Assembly (NCBI GenBank): GCA_900544825.1
Contig: UQWP01000012.1
Location: 1-54,264, forward strand
DNA length: 54,264 nucleotides
Direction: 5' to 3'
Origin: an uncultured Prevotella sp.
Lineage (GTDB): Bacteria; Bacteroidota; Bacteroidia; Bacteroidales; Bacteroidaceae
A model generated the notes under the pieces. It searched no databases, was not told the origin of the DNA, and saw only the letters and a program-made list of their open reading frames with translations. Position numbers and translations under genes: made by a program. Position 1 is the stretch's first letter, and every line of letters begins with the position of its first letter. Positions 28,126 to 34,714 of the stretch are shown in pieces.

Positions 28126-28162
28126 AAAGGGGGTGTTTCGAAAAGAAGCACTCCCTTTTTCT
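28126..28162 (+). terminator. Terminator after SusD3
   Basis: AAAGGGGGTG (28126-28135) pairs with CACTCCCTTT (28149-28158), one G-T wobble, followed by TTCTTCTTT. It lies 58 bases after the SusD3 stop. Confidence 0.7.
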
Positions 28163-28254
28163 TCTTTAAAGAAATTTGTGTATGAAAACATGGATGTGTG
28201 CAATGTTGATGACACCGTTATCAGATTATCGAACCTCAATAAAATGAATTGTCT

Positions 28255-28959
28255 ATGAATTACTTTTTCGATAAAATAGTTAGATTGTTTTGTTTATTTG
28301 TATTCCTTTTTGGGCATTCCTCTGCGGATGCCCAAAATAAGGAATTACCAGCAGACATCAATCCTTATTTCGGACCTGTAGGCAAGCAACCTGTTATGCC
28401 TAATGCGGCTGGCTTTATTCAGAGATGGTTGCTCCTGGAGCCAATCTCTGTGTCTGTTAAGAGTAATGTCGTTTTCACAGATTCTTATCTGAAGGAGAAG
28501 TTCTATACGCAGTATTTCCCTAAACAGATGGAAATCGTACCTAAGGATGGAGCCATCGTGAAGGTGAGGAAGGAAAAGCTGAAATGGCATGCGCTGGACA
28601 GCAAGCTCTATAACGTGAAGCTCTTCCGTTTCGCAACTTCGTTCGGGAAACCCAAGTATGGTGTCTTGTTCTGGGCGGTTACCGTTATCGATTGCCCTGA
28701 GGAAATGAAAAACGTCCGATTGGCTGTCGGTTCGAATGGTGCCTCCATGTGGTGGCTCAATGGCGAGGAGGCGGTGATGCTCGAAGGCGACCGGAGGATG
28801 GTTCGCAATGATGTGGTTTCTAAGAAGCTTACCTTGAAGAAGGGTAAGAATATCCTTCGGGGTGCAGTCATCAATGGACCTGGCATGAGTGACTTCTGTG
28901 TCCGATTCATCGACGTACAGGGCAAGCCAGTCAGAAACCTGTCCATTCATGTGAAGTAG
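28255..28959 (+). CDS. Small secreted protein, probable beta-sandwich domain, function unknown
   Basis: 234 aa from the ATG at 28255 (a TTG at 28249 is in frame but less likely). Residues 1-27 are a signal peptide ending in SSADAQ. I do not recognise a catalytic motif. The C-terminal half (SNGASMWWLNGEEAVML, RRMVRNDVVSKKLTLKKGKNIL, GAVINGPGMSDF) reads like the jelly-roll accessory domain often found attached to esterases and hydrolases in Bacteroidota, here as a free protein. It lies 20 bases before the GH43 gene and probably shares its transcript. A glycan-binding or enzyme-accessory role is inferred from context only. Confidence 0.65.
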   Translation: MNYFFDKIVRLFCLFVFLFGHSSADAQNKELPADINPYFGPVGKQPVMPNAAGFIQRWLLLEPISVSVKSNVVFTDSYLKEKFYTQYFPKQMEIVPKDGAIVKVRKEKLKWHALDSKLYNVKLFRFATSFGKPKYGVLFWAVTVIDCPEEMKNVRLAVGSNGASMWWLNGEEAVMLEGDRRMVRNDVVSKKLTLKKGKNILRGAVINGPGMSDFCVRFIDVQGKPVRNLSIHVK

Positions 28960-28979
28960 TGCAATCAATATAGAAAGTT

Positions 28980-30470
28980 ATGAAACAGAACAATATATTT
29001 TTCAGATATTTTAGCCAGGTTGCTGCTCAGCAGAAACTTTATGTCGCTGCTTTGGTTGCCTTGTTGTCTTCTTCTGCTTACGAAGCAGAAGCCCAGATTG
29101 GCGAACCTTTCATTCATGATCCTTCTACCATTGCCCTGTGTGATGGAAAGTATTATACCTTTGGAACGGGTGAAGGCGGGCTCTGGTCGGAGGATGGCTG
29201 GACCTGGCAGGGTGGTGCTGTCCGTCCCGGCAGAGGAGCTGCTCCAGATGTATTGAAGATAGGCGACCGTTATCTCATAGCCTACAGCGCTACGGGTGGT
29301 GGATTGGGCGGCAGTCATCGTGGTGATGTCCTGACGATGTGGAACAAAAGTCTCGATCCGAAATCGCCTGATTTCAAATATACCGAACCGATAGTTGTTG
29401 CCTCATCCCTGGATGATGAAGACTGTGATGCCATTGATGCGGGCTTGTTGCTCGACCCTACTACCGGCAGACTCTGGCTCAGTTACGGAACCTATTTCGG
29501 ATTTATCCGTCTGGTAGAACTCGACCCGAAGACGGGTAAGCGGATGGAAGGCAACGAACCCGTCAATATCGCTATCGACTGTGAAGCTACTGATTTGATT
29601 TATCGCAATGGCTGGTATTATCTCCTGGGTACTCACGGAACCTGTTGCGATGGTCCTAATTCTACCTATAATATTGTGGTGGGACGTTCGCGAAAGATAA
29701 CCGGTCCATACGTGGATAATGTGGGCAGAGAGATGTTGCAGGGCGGTGGAAAGATGGTGTTTGCAGCCAACAATCTGAAGACGGGCCCCGGACACTTCGG
29801 ACGCTATATCGAGGAAGATGGTGTAGAAAAGATGTCGTTCCACTATGAGTCTGATTTCAGACAGGGAGGACGAAGCGTGTTGGCTATCCGTCCTTTGTTG
29901 TGGAAGAACGACTGGCCAGTGGCTGGCGATGAATTCCATGCCGGAACCTACGAGATAGAATCGGAACGAAGAGGCTATGCCTTGGAGATTGCCGTTGATT
30001 TCGTGAGAATGCAGCGGGATATCGAACCATTCTGGATAAAGCCAACCAAGCCCCTGAAGGACATCGAGCCACAGACCTTGAAGGAGGTGGAGGCAGAATG
30101 GCCTAAGGGAGAAGTGAAGGTAAGAATGAACGATTACATGTTCCGTCCTCATCAGAAGTGGAGCATCATGCCTGCCGGAAAGGGTGGTTATCTGGGTGGT
30201 CCTTATTATAAGATTTGCATAGAGGGCACCACCCGTTATCTTACCGCAACCGCTCAGCATGATGTCATCGCCAAACCTGAGTTTACTGGTGAAGATGCCC
30301 AGCTTTGGCGCATCGAACAGCTTACCGATGGTACCTATCGCATTATGCCGAAGGCAGTGCCTGGTACTGAAGAGAAGCTGGCTTTGGTTTCACTCGGCGA
30401 CTGTACCCCAGGTCTGGCTCCCTTCGATTTCAACAGCGACAATTCTAAATGGAATTTCAGACAACAATAA
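28980..30470 (+). CDS. Secreted GH43 (arabinanase-like) with C-terminal trefoil-like domain
   Basis: 496 aa. A long signal peptide ends near residue 39 (SSAYEAEAQ). The GH43 propeller shows D47 in FIHDPS, D153 in AIDAGLLLD and E202 in CEATDLIY, the pattern of arabinan-acting GH43 enzymes, with CDG, GTHGTCC and SFHYESDFRQGG further on. The last ~110 residues (YKICIEGTTRYLTATAQHDV, DAQLWRIEQLTDGTYRI, DNSKWNFRQQ) resemble a ricin-type beta-trefoil. It would release arabinose or arabino-oligosaccharides. It starts 20 bases after the small secreted gene and closes the first part of the PUL. Exact substrate is not shown. Confidence 0.82.
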   Translation: MKQNNIFFRYFSQVAAQQKLYVAALVALLSSSAYEAEAQIGEPFIHDPSTIALCDGKYYTFGTGEGGLWSEDGWTWQGGAVRPGRGAAPDVLKIGDRYLIAYSATGGGLGGSHRGDVLTMWNKSLDPKSPDFKYTEPIVVASSLDDEDCDAIDAGLLLDPTTGRLWLSYGTYFGFIRLVELDPKTGKRMEGNEPVNIAIDCEATDLIYRNGWYYLLGTHGTCCDGPNSTYNIVVGRSRKITGPYVDNVGREMLQGGGKMVFAANNLKTGPGHFGRYIEEDGVEKMSFHYESDFRQGGRSVLAIRPLLWKNDWPVAGDEFHAGTYEIESERRGYALEIAVDFVRMQRDIEPFWIKPTKPLKDIEPQTLKEVEAEWPKGEVKVRMNDYMFRPHQKWSIMPAGKGGYLGGPYYKICIEGTTRYLTATAQHDVIAKPEFTGEDAQLWRIEQLTDGTYRIMPKAVPGTEEKLALVSLGDCTPGLAPFDFNSDNSKWNFRQQ

Positions 30471-30562
30471 TAAATAACTGATTCAACTTTCGCTTGGGTG
30501 GAAACAAGAAGACGTTTGTATATCATGAAAAGCGTTGAATGTAGCTTTTGATCAGTTATTTA
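30471..30562. repeat. Nested inverted repeat after GH43
   Basis: TAAATAACTGAT (30471-30482) is the perfect reverse complement of ATCAGTTATTTA (30551-30562), and inside it ATTCAAC (30481-30487) pairs with GTTGAAT (30535-30541). It begins at the GH43 stop codon. It may serve as a terminator-like structure or be the remnant of a small mobile element. Confidence 0.6.
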
Positions 30563-30608
30563 AATGGTCTTAGAAACCTATATTATTTACCTCTTAAATA
30601 CTGTTTTG

Positions 30609-30638
30609 CAAGGTTGCCGGCAGCTGCCGGCAACCTTG
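30609..30638. repeat. 30-bp perfect palindrome
   Basis: CAAGGTTGCCGGCAG (30609-30623) is followed directly by its exact reverse complement (30624-30638). It is GC-rich in an AT-rich gap. It shares the AAGGTTGC/GCAACCTT arms with the next repeat. Resembles REP-type elements; no family identified. Confidence 0.85.
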
Positions 30639-30653
30639 TTGCCATTTGCCGAT

Positions 30654-30681
30654 AAGGTTGCTGACATTTGGCAGCAACCTT
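30654..30681. repeat. Second AAGGTTGC inverted repeat
   Basis: AAGGTTGCTG (30654-30663) and CAGCAACCTT (30672-30681) are perfect 10-bp arms around an 8-nt loop. Further GTTGCC and GGCAAC units lie on both sides (30639-30644, 30685-30690). Confidence 0.8.
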
Positions 30682-30752
30682 GCTGGCAACCGCCAACAAT
30701 TAAATAAATCTAATTCTTTAGGTCGATAGATACAGCTTCTCTGATTATTTCG

Positions 30753-30760
30753 TATATTTG
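30753..30760 (+). promoter_or_regulatory. -7 promoter element of the HU-like gene
   Basis: TATATTTG followed by CAAT, 26 bases before the start codon. Apart from this and the inverted repeats, the gap 30471-30785 holds nothing I can name. Confidence 0.6.
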
Positions 30761-30785
30761 CAATAACTTATAACGCAGTACAACT

Positions 30786-31391
30786 ATGGACTTAAAGTAT
30801 GATGTTTATACCATTACCAATGCTGAGGGTAGTGGTGAAGAACGTAAATACGTTCGATTGAAACAGCATGAGGCGATGACGGCTCACGAACTGGAAGCCA
30901 CCATCCAGCAAAGATGTACACTCACCAAGGGTGATGTGGCAGCAGTGTTCTCTGAACTTCATGACATTGTGGTCAGTGAGTTCTCAATGGGGCGCAGGGT
31001 GTATGTTCCTCAACTGGGGTATTTCTCGCTTGCCGTAAATCTGGAAATGCCGGAAGCCAATCCTGACAAGAAGATTACGGGAAAGGAAGTTCGTTTGCGT
31101 GGTATCAATTTCCGCCCGGAGGCTAGTTTGTTGCAGGAGATAGATAGAAATATTCATTTCGTACGTTCCGAGTATTCCAGCCAATCTACTATCTTTACTG
31201 AAGAGAAGCTTTGGGCTAGATTACAGGAATATTTCCAGGAAAACCGTTACCTCACCATCAAACTTATGCGAATGGAGTTTGGACTGACTCGCCATATGGC
31301 ACAAAAGTGGATAGACCACTTCATTGCCAAAGGTTTGTTGATAAAGGATGGAACTCCCCGTTCACCGATTTATTTCTTGAATGATAAATAG
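30786..31391 (+). CDS. HU-related DNA-binding protein with C-terminal helical extension
   Basis: 201 aa, no signal peptide. Residues about 30-125 match the Bacteroidota HU/IHF-like family (LEATIQQRCTLTKGDVAAVF, SMGRRVYVPQLGYFSL, GKEVRLRGINFRPE). Residues 125-201 add a helical part (LWARLQEYFQENRYLTIKLMR, GLTRHMAQKWIDHFIAKGLL) that looks like a winged helix. HU proteins bend DNA and help recombination and nucleoid structure; the added domain suggests a more specific DNA target. It sits directly after the inverted-repeat cluster and before a terminator. A link between the protein and the repeats is inference. Confidence 0.78.
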   Translation: MDLKYDVYTITNAEGSGEERKYVRLKQHEAMTAHELEATIQQRCTLTKGDVAAVFSELHDIVVSEFSMGRRVYVPQLGYFSLAVNLEMPEANPDKKITGKEVRLRGINFRPEASLLQEIDRNIHFVRSEYSSQSTIFTEEKLWARLQEYFQENRYLTIKLMRMEFGLTRHMAQKWIDHFIAKGLLIKDGTPRSPIYFLNDK

Positions 31392-31454
31392 TAACAAGAA
31401 GATAGAGTGATAAAACTCCCATCAAGGTATTGGGTACACAGTTGAATACATAAT

Positions 31455-31490
31455 AAATCCCGAAATCGCTTGGTGGTTTCGGGATTTTTG
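31455..31490 (+). terminator. Terminator after the HU-like gene
   Basis: AAATCCCGAAA (31455-31465) and TTTCGGGATTT (31477-31487) form a perfect 11-bp stem followed by T residues. The next promoter begins 6 bases later. Confidence 0.8.
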
Positions 31491-31492
31491 CT

Positions 31493-31500
31493 TATCTTTG
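31493..31500 (+). promoter_or_regulatory. -7 promoter element of the AAA-ATPase gene
   Basis: TATCTTTG followed by CCAA, 29 bases before the start codon. Confidence 0.6.
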
Positions 31501-31528
31501 CCAACGTAAATAGTAAATAGTTGATAAT

Positions 31529-33091
31529 ATGGCAACGAAGTTATATCCAATAGGCATGCAGACCTTCTCTGAGATTCGAGAGGAGGACTTTCTCTATGTA
31601 GATAAGACGGAGTACATCTATCGTATGACTCATACGAGTGGAAAGTATTTTTTTCTGGCGCGACCACGTCGTTTCGGAAAGTCACTCCTCGTCTCTACTA
31701 TGCAGAGCTATTTCGAGGGGAAGAGGGAACTCTTTAAGGGGCTTGCCATCGAAAAGCTAGAAAAAGATTGGACGGAATATCCTGTGCTCCATTTTGACAT
31801 GAGCGGTGGCAAGCATATGGAACCAGAGCAGCTGGAATTGTATTTGGGCTATATCCTGAAAGATCAAGAGAAGAAATGGGGTATAAATGAACCACGTATC
31901 GGGGCAAATAACCGACTCATCGACCTCATCAATGCTGCTTATGAGAAGAGTGGAAAACAAGTGGTGGTGCTCATCGATGAATATGATGCGCCTATGCTGG
32001 ATGTGGCTCACGAGAAAGAGCAACTGGATGTGTTGCGCAATATCATGCGCAACTTCTTTAGTCCCCTGAAATATAGTGAGGCCAAACTGCGTTTTGTTTT
32101 CCTTACAGGTATCACCAAGTTCTCGCAAGTTAGCATCTTCAGTGAACTGAACAATATCACAAACGTGTCGATGGACGATGAATATGCTGGAATCTGCGGC
32201 ATCACCAAAGAAGAACTTCTGGAAAATATGTCGGATGACATCGATATGCTTGCTGATGCACTTGGATATTCTAGAGAAATGATGATTGCAAAGCTCAAGG
32301 AGAATTATGATGGCTATCATTTCTCGAAGAAATCGCCAGACGTTTTCAATCCATACAGTCTGCTCAACTGTTTCTCGAAAAAGGAATTGGGGGCATTCTG
32401 GTTCAGTTCTGGTACGCCAACTTATCTTATCAATATGTTGAGGCAGTTTGGTGTGTTGCCAACGGAGATAGCTCCGACAGAAGCAGTCAGTTCTTCCTTT
32501 AATGCACCAACGGAGAATATGAAGACCATCACGCCGTTGCTCTACCAGAGCGGATATGTTACCATCAAGGAGTACGATCCGGAAACGAGGATTTATACCC
32601 TAGATATTCCAAACAAGGAAATCAAGGTAGGATTGTTTGATAATCTTCTGCCAAACTACGTGGATGGTGTCTCTGCCGAACGGGGCAATGTGGCAATAGC
32701 CAAAATGGCATTGCTTATTGGCAAGCGCAACATGGATGGTGCCTTGCATCTGTTGCAAGACTTCCTGGGAACGGTGCCATACTGCAACGTGACCAATTAT
32801 GAGGGGCATTATCAGCAGATGCTCTTCATCATCTTTACTCTCTTAACCAATTACCTGGTGGATGTGGAGGTGCATACGCCACGTGGCAGGGTAGATATTG
32901 TGCTCCTTACCAAGACCGACCTCTATGTGGTTGAATTGAAGCTGAATAAGAGTGCTCAGGCGGCAATGCAGCAAATCAATCTGAAGAACTATCGCCAGCG
33001 ATTCGCTCTTTGTGGCTTGCCAATTACCAAGGTTGGCATCAATTTCGATTCTACCCAAGGTACTATTGAGGATTGGGTGATAGAGGCATGA
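31529..33091 (+). CDS. AAA-ATPase-like / PD-(D/E)XK nuclease-superfamily protein
   Basis: 520 aa, cytoplasmic. The N-terminal part is the AAA-ATPase-like domain: YPIGMQTFSEIREEDFLYVDKT, Walker A-like RPRRFGKS, Walker B-like VVVLIDEYDAP. The C-terminal part is a PD-(D/E)XK nuclease-superfamily domain with D in GRVDIVL and ExK in VVELKL. This family (AAA-ATPase_like with PDDEXK_9) occurs in many copies in Bacteroidota genomes; its function is not established and mobile or defence roles have been proposed. Here it has its own promoter and terminator and stands in the middle of a sugar-use locus, which fits gain by insertion. Confidence 0.9.
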   Translation: MATKLYPIGMQTFSEIREEDFLYVDKTEYIYRMTHTSGKYFFLARPRRFGKSLLVSTMQSYFEGKRELFKGLAIEKLEKDWTEYPVLHFDMSGGKHMEPEQLELYLGYILKDQEKKWGINEPRIGANNRLIDLINAAYEKSGKQVVVLIDEYDAPMLDVAHEKEQLDVLRNIMRNFFSPLKYSEAKLRFVFLTGITKFSQVSIFSELNNITNVSMDDEYAGICGITKEELLENMSDDIDMLADALGYSREMMIAKLKENYDGYHFSKKSPDVFNPYSLLNCFSKKELGAFWFSSGTPTYLINMLRQFGVLPTEIAPTEAVSSSFNAPTENMKTITPLLYQSGYVTIKEYDPETRIYTLDIPNKEIKVGLFDNLLPNYVDGVSAERGNVAIAKMALLIGKRNMDGALHLLQDFLGTVPYCNVTNYEGHYQQMLFIIFTLLTNYLVDVEVHTPRGRVDIVLLTKTDLYVVELKLNKSAQAAMQQINLKNYRQRFALCGLPITKVGINFDSTQGTIEDWVIEA

Positions 33092-33123
33092 GTATCTGAT
33101 AGATAGGTAAAAAAATAAAAGAG

Positions 33124-33155
33124 GGTGTGGCATCATTTTATGACGCACCTTTTTC
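33124..33155 (+). terminator. Terminator after the AAA-ATPase gene
   Basis: GGTGTG (33124-33129) pairs with CGCACC (33144-33149), with TCAT/ATGA inside (33133-33136, 33140-33143), followed by TTTTTC. It lies 33 bases after the stop. Confidence 0.6.
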
Positions 33156-33192
33156 TTATGCGTTACATCATATTAAGAATTTGAAACATGTG

Positions 33193-33214
33193 AAAAAGTA
33201 GAATTCTACTTTTT
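33193..33214. repeat. 22-bp perfect palindrome just upstream of the GH43-CBM6 promoter
   Basis: AAAAAGTAGAA (33193-33203) is followed by its exact reverse complement (33204-33214). It ends 4 bases before the -7 element and covers the place where a -33 element should be, so it could be an operator. Confidence 0.75.
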
Positions 33215-33218
33215 TGAT

Positions 33219-33226
33219 TACCTTTG
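33219..33226 (+). promoter_or_regulatory. -7 promoter element of the GH43-CBM6 gene
   Basis: TACCTTTG followed by CAGC, 48 bases before the start codon. Confidence 0.65.
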
Positions 33227-33274
33227 CAGCAACAAATAACAATTTAATATACTATAATTAATTTAAATCATAAA

Positions 33275-34351
33275 ATGACCAGATACAGAATGATTTTATC
33301 CCTGCTTTTGGCTAGCATGGGAACTGCTGCAACAGCACAGAACATCAACTTGCCAATCATCCAGACCAAGTACACAGCCGATCCTGCACCTTATGTGCAC
33401 AACGATACGGTTTATCTCTATACCACCCACGATGAGGATGGGGCTGAGGGGTTCCTGATGAAAGACTGGCTGCTCTATACCTCAACGGATATGGTAAACT
33501 GGCAAGACCGCGGTGCCGTGGCTTCATTGAAAGACTTCAAGTGGTTCAAGGGTGAGAATGGTGCCTGGGCAGAGCAGGTCATCGAGCGCAATGGCAAATG
33601 GTATATGTATTGTCCTATCCATGGTCATGGCATCGGAGTGCTGGTAGCTGATAATCCATACGGACCGTTTAAGGATCCTATCGGAAAGCCTCTGGCATGG
33701 GAGGGCGACTGGTTCGACATCGACCCTACCGTATGGATAGATGATGATAATCAGGCTTACATGTATTGGGGCAACCCGGAGTTGAAGGCAGTGAAACTGA
33801 ACGAGGACATGATTTCTTATTCTGATTCCATCATGCACTTTCCGAAAATTCAGGATTATCAGGAAGGTCCTTGGTTCTGGAAGCGCAATGGCAATTATTA
33901 TCTGGCTTATGCTTCAACCTGCTGTCCTGAGGGCATCGGTTATGCGATGAGCAAGAATCCGCTCGGACCGTGGGAATATAAGGGACATATCATGAACCAT
34001 ACGCCTCGTACTCGTGGCAATCATCCGGGCATCATCGACTATAAGGGCAAGAGCTATTGCTTCGGCTTGAATTATGACATCTTCCGTTTGAAGACGGGGC
34101 GTCATGCCGAGCAGCGTTCTGTTTCTGCGGCCGAAATGACTTACAATCCTGACGGAACCATCCAGGAGTTGCCATACTTCCAGGATTGCAAGTTGGAGCA
34201 GATAGAATGGTTCAACCCTTATCGCCAGGTTGAGGCTGAGACGATGGCTTGGGGCTATGGATTGAAGACGCGCCTAAGAACGAATGGGCGCAGAAGGACA
34301 GATGGAACCAGGTGGTTACGAATGTTGATGAGGGAAAGTATATCCTCCTGA
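33275..34351 (+). CDS. Secreted GH43 (XynD-like), frameshifted at the junction to its CBM6
   Basis: 358 aa as read. A signal peptide (to about residue 21) precedes a complete GH43 domain: D36 in TADPAP, D150 in DIDPTVW, E197 in YQEGPW. The family includes arabinoxylan arabinofuranosidases and xylosidases that carry a CBM6. At VEAETMAWGYGLKT the reading frame runs into an unrelated tail (RLRTNGRRRTDG) and stops. The expected CBM6 sequence continues in another frame to 34620, so one base is missing near 34268-34270. The catalytic domain is whole and could still fold; the binding module would be lost. Three more side-chain genes follow. Confidence 0.85.
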   Translation: MTRYRMILSLLLASMGTAATAQNINLPIIQTKYTADPAPYVHNDTVYLYTTHDEDGAEGFLMKDWLLYTSTDMVNWQDRGAVASLKDFKWFKGENGAWAEQVIERNGKWYMYCPIHGHGIGVLVADNPYGPFKDPIGKPLAWEGDWFDIDPTVWIDDDNQAYMYWGNPELKAVKLNEDMISYSDSIMHFPKIQDYQEGPWFWKRNGNYYLAYASTCCPEGIGYAMSKNPLGPWEYKGHIMNHTPRTRGNHPGIIDYKGKSYCFGLNYDIFRLKTGRHAEQRSVSAAEMTYNPDGTIQELPYFQDCKLEQIEWFNPYRQVEAETMAWGYGLKTRLRTNGRRRTDGTRWLRMLMRESISS

Positions 34352-34620
34352 AGGGTGTTGACTTCAAGAAGGGTGCAGGTAAGTTTGAGGTTTCTGCCTC
34401 TTGCCACATGTTTGGCGGCAGCATCGAAATCCGTCTTGATGGGGTAAACGGCCAGTGCATTGGCAAGGTGGATATCAAGAACACCAAGGACGAATACAAT
34501 ACCTTCTCTACTCAGGTGAAGAAGGTAAAGGGTGTTCATGATCTCTACTTCGTTTTCAAGGGAGGCGACATCCAGAAGCAGAACCTCTTCTTCCTGGATT
34601 GGTGGAAGTTTGGGGAGTAA
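34270..34620 (+). pseudogene. Detached CBM6 module of the preceding GH43
   Basis: In the frame starting GCG at 34270 the sequence reads APKNEWAQKDRW, VVTNVDEGKYILLKGVDF, SASCHMFGGSIEIRLDG and ends FFLDWWKFGE. This matches the CBM6 in the next gene (VYISEIHNDDYIKV, CSSLGGSLEVHLD, FNWWKFE) block by block. It has no start or signal of its own. With one base restored near 34269, gene 33275-34620 would encode a normal GH43-CBM6. Confidence 0.85.
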
Positions 34621-34658
34621 GATAAACTTAATAAAGTTTTTGAAACATTCTATAAAGT

Positions 34659-34714
34659 CATTATGATTGTTTTTTCGTAATTTTGCAGCATTAAACGAAA
34701 AAACAATCATAATG
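34659..34714. repeat. Perfect 20-bp inverted repeat bracketing a promoter and start codon
   Basis: CATTATGATTGTTTTTTCGT (34659-34678) is the exact reverse complement of 34695-34714. The 16-base space between them holds the -7 element and the expected transcription start, and the right arm ends in the ATG at 34712. Confidence 0.9.
34678..34685 (+). promoter_or_regulatory. -7 promoter element of the double GH43 gene
   Basis: TAATTTTG followed by CAGC, between the arms of the 20-bp inverted repeat. The start codon at 34712 would be about 20 bases after the transcription start. Confidence 0.6.

Noticed and set aside
31529..33091. Insertion sequence transposase
   Set aside because: The gene has AAA-ATPase and PD-(D/E)XK motifs, not a DDE or serine/tyrosine recombinase, and no terminal inverted repeats or target duplications could be seen.
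34667..34711. TTG start for the double GH43 giving 15 extra residues
   Set aside because: It lies upstream of the -7 element, and the added residues precede a good signal peptide that begins at 34712 or 34715.
34659..34714. Invertible (phase-variable) promoter
   Set aside because: Bacteroides promoter inversions use arms separated by well over 100 bases; 16 bases between arms is too short for known invertases, and no recombinase gene is near.
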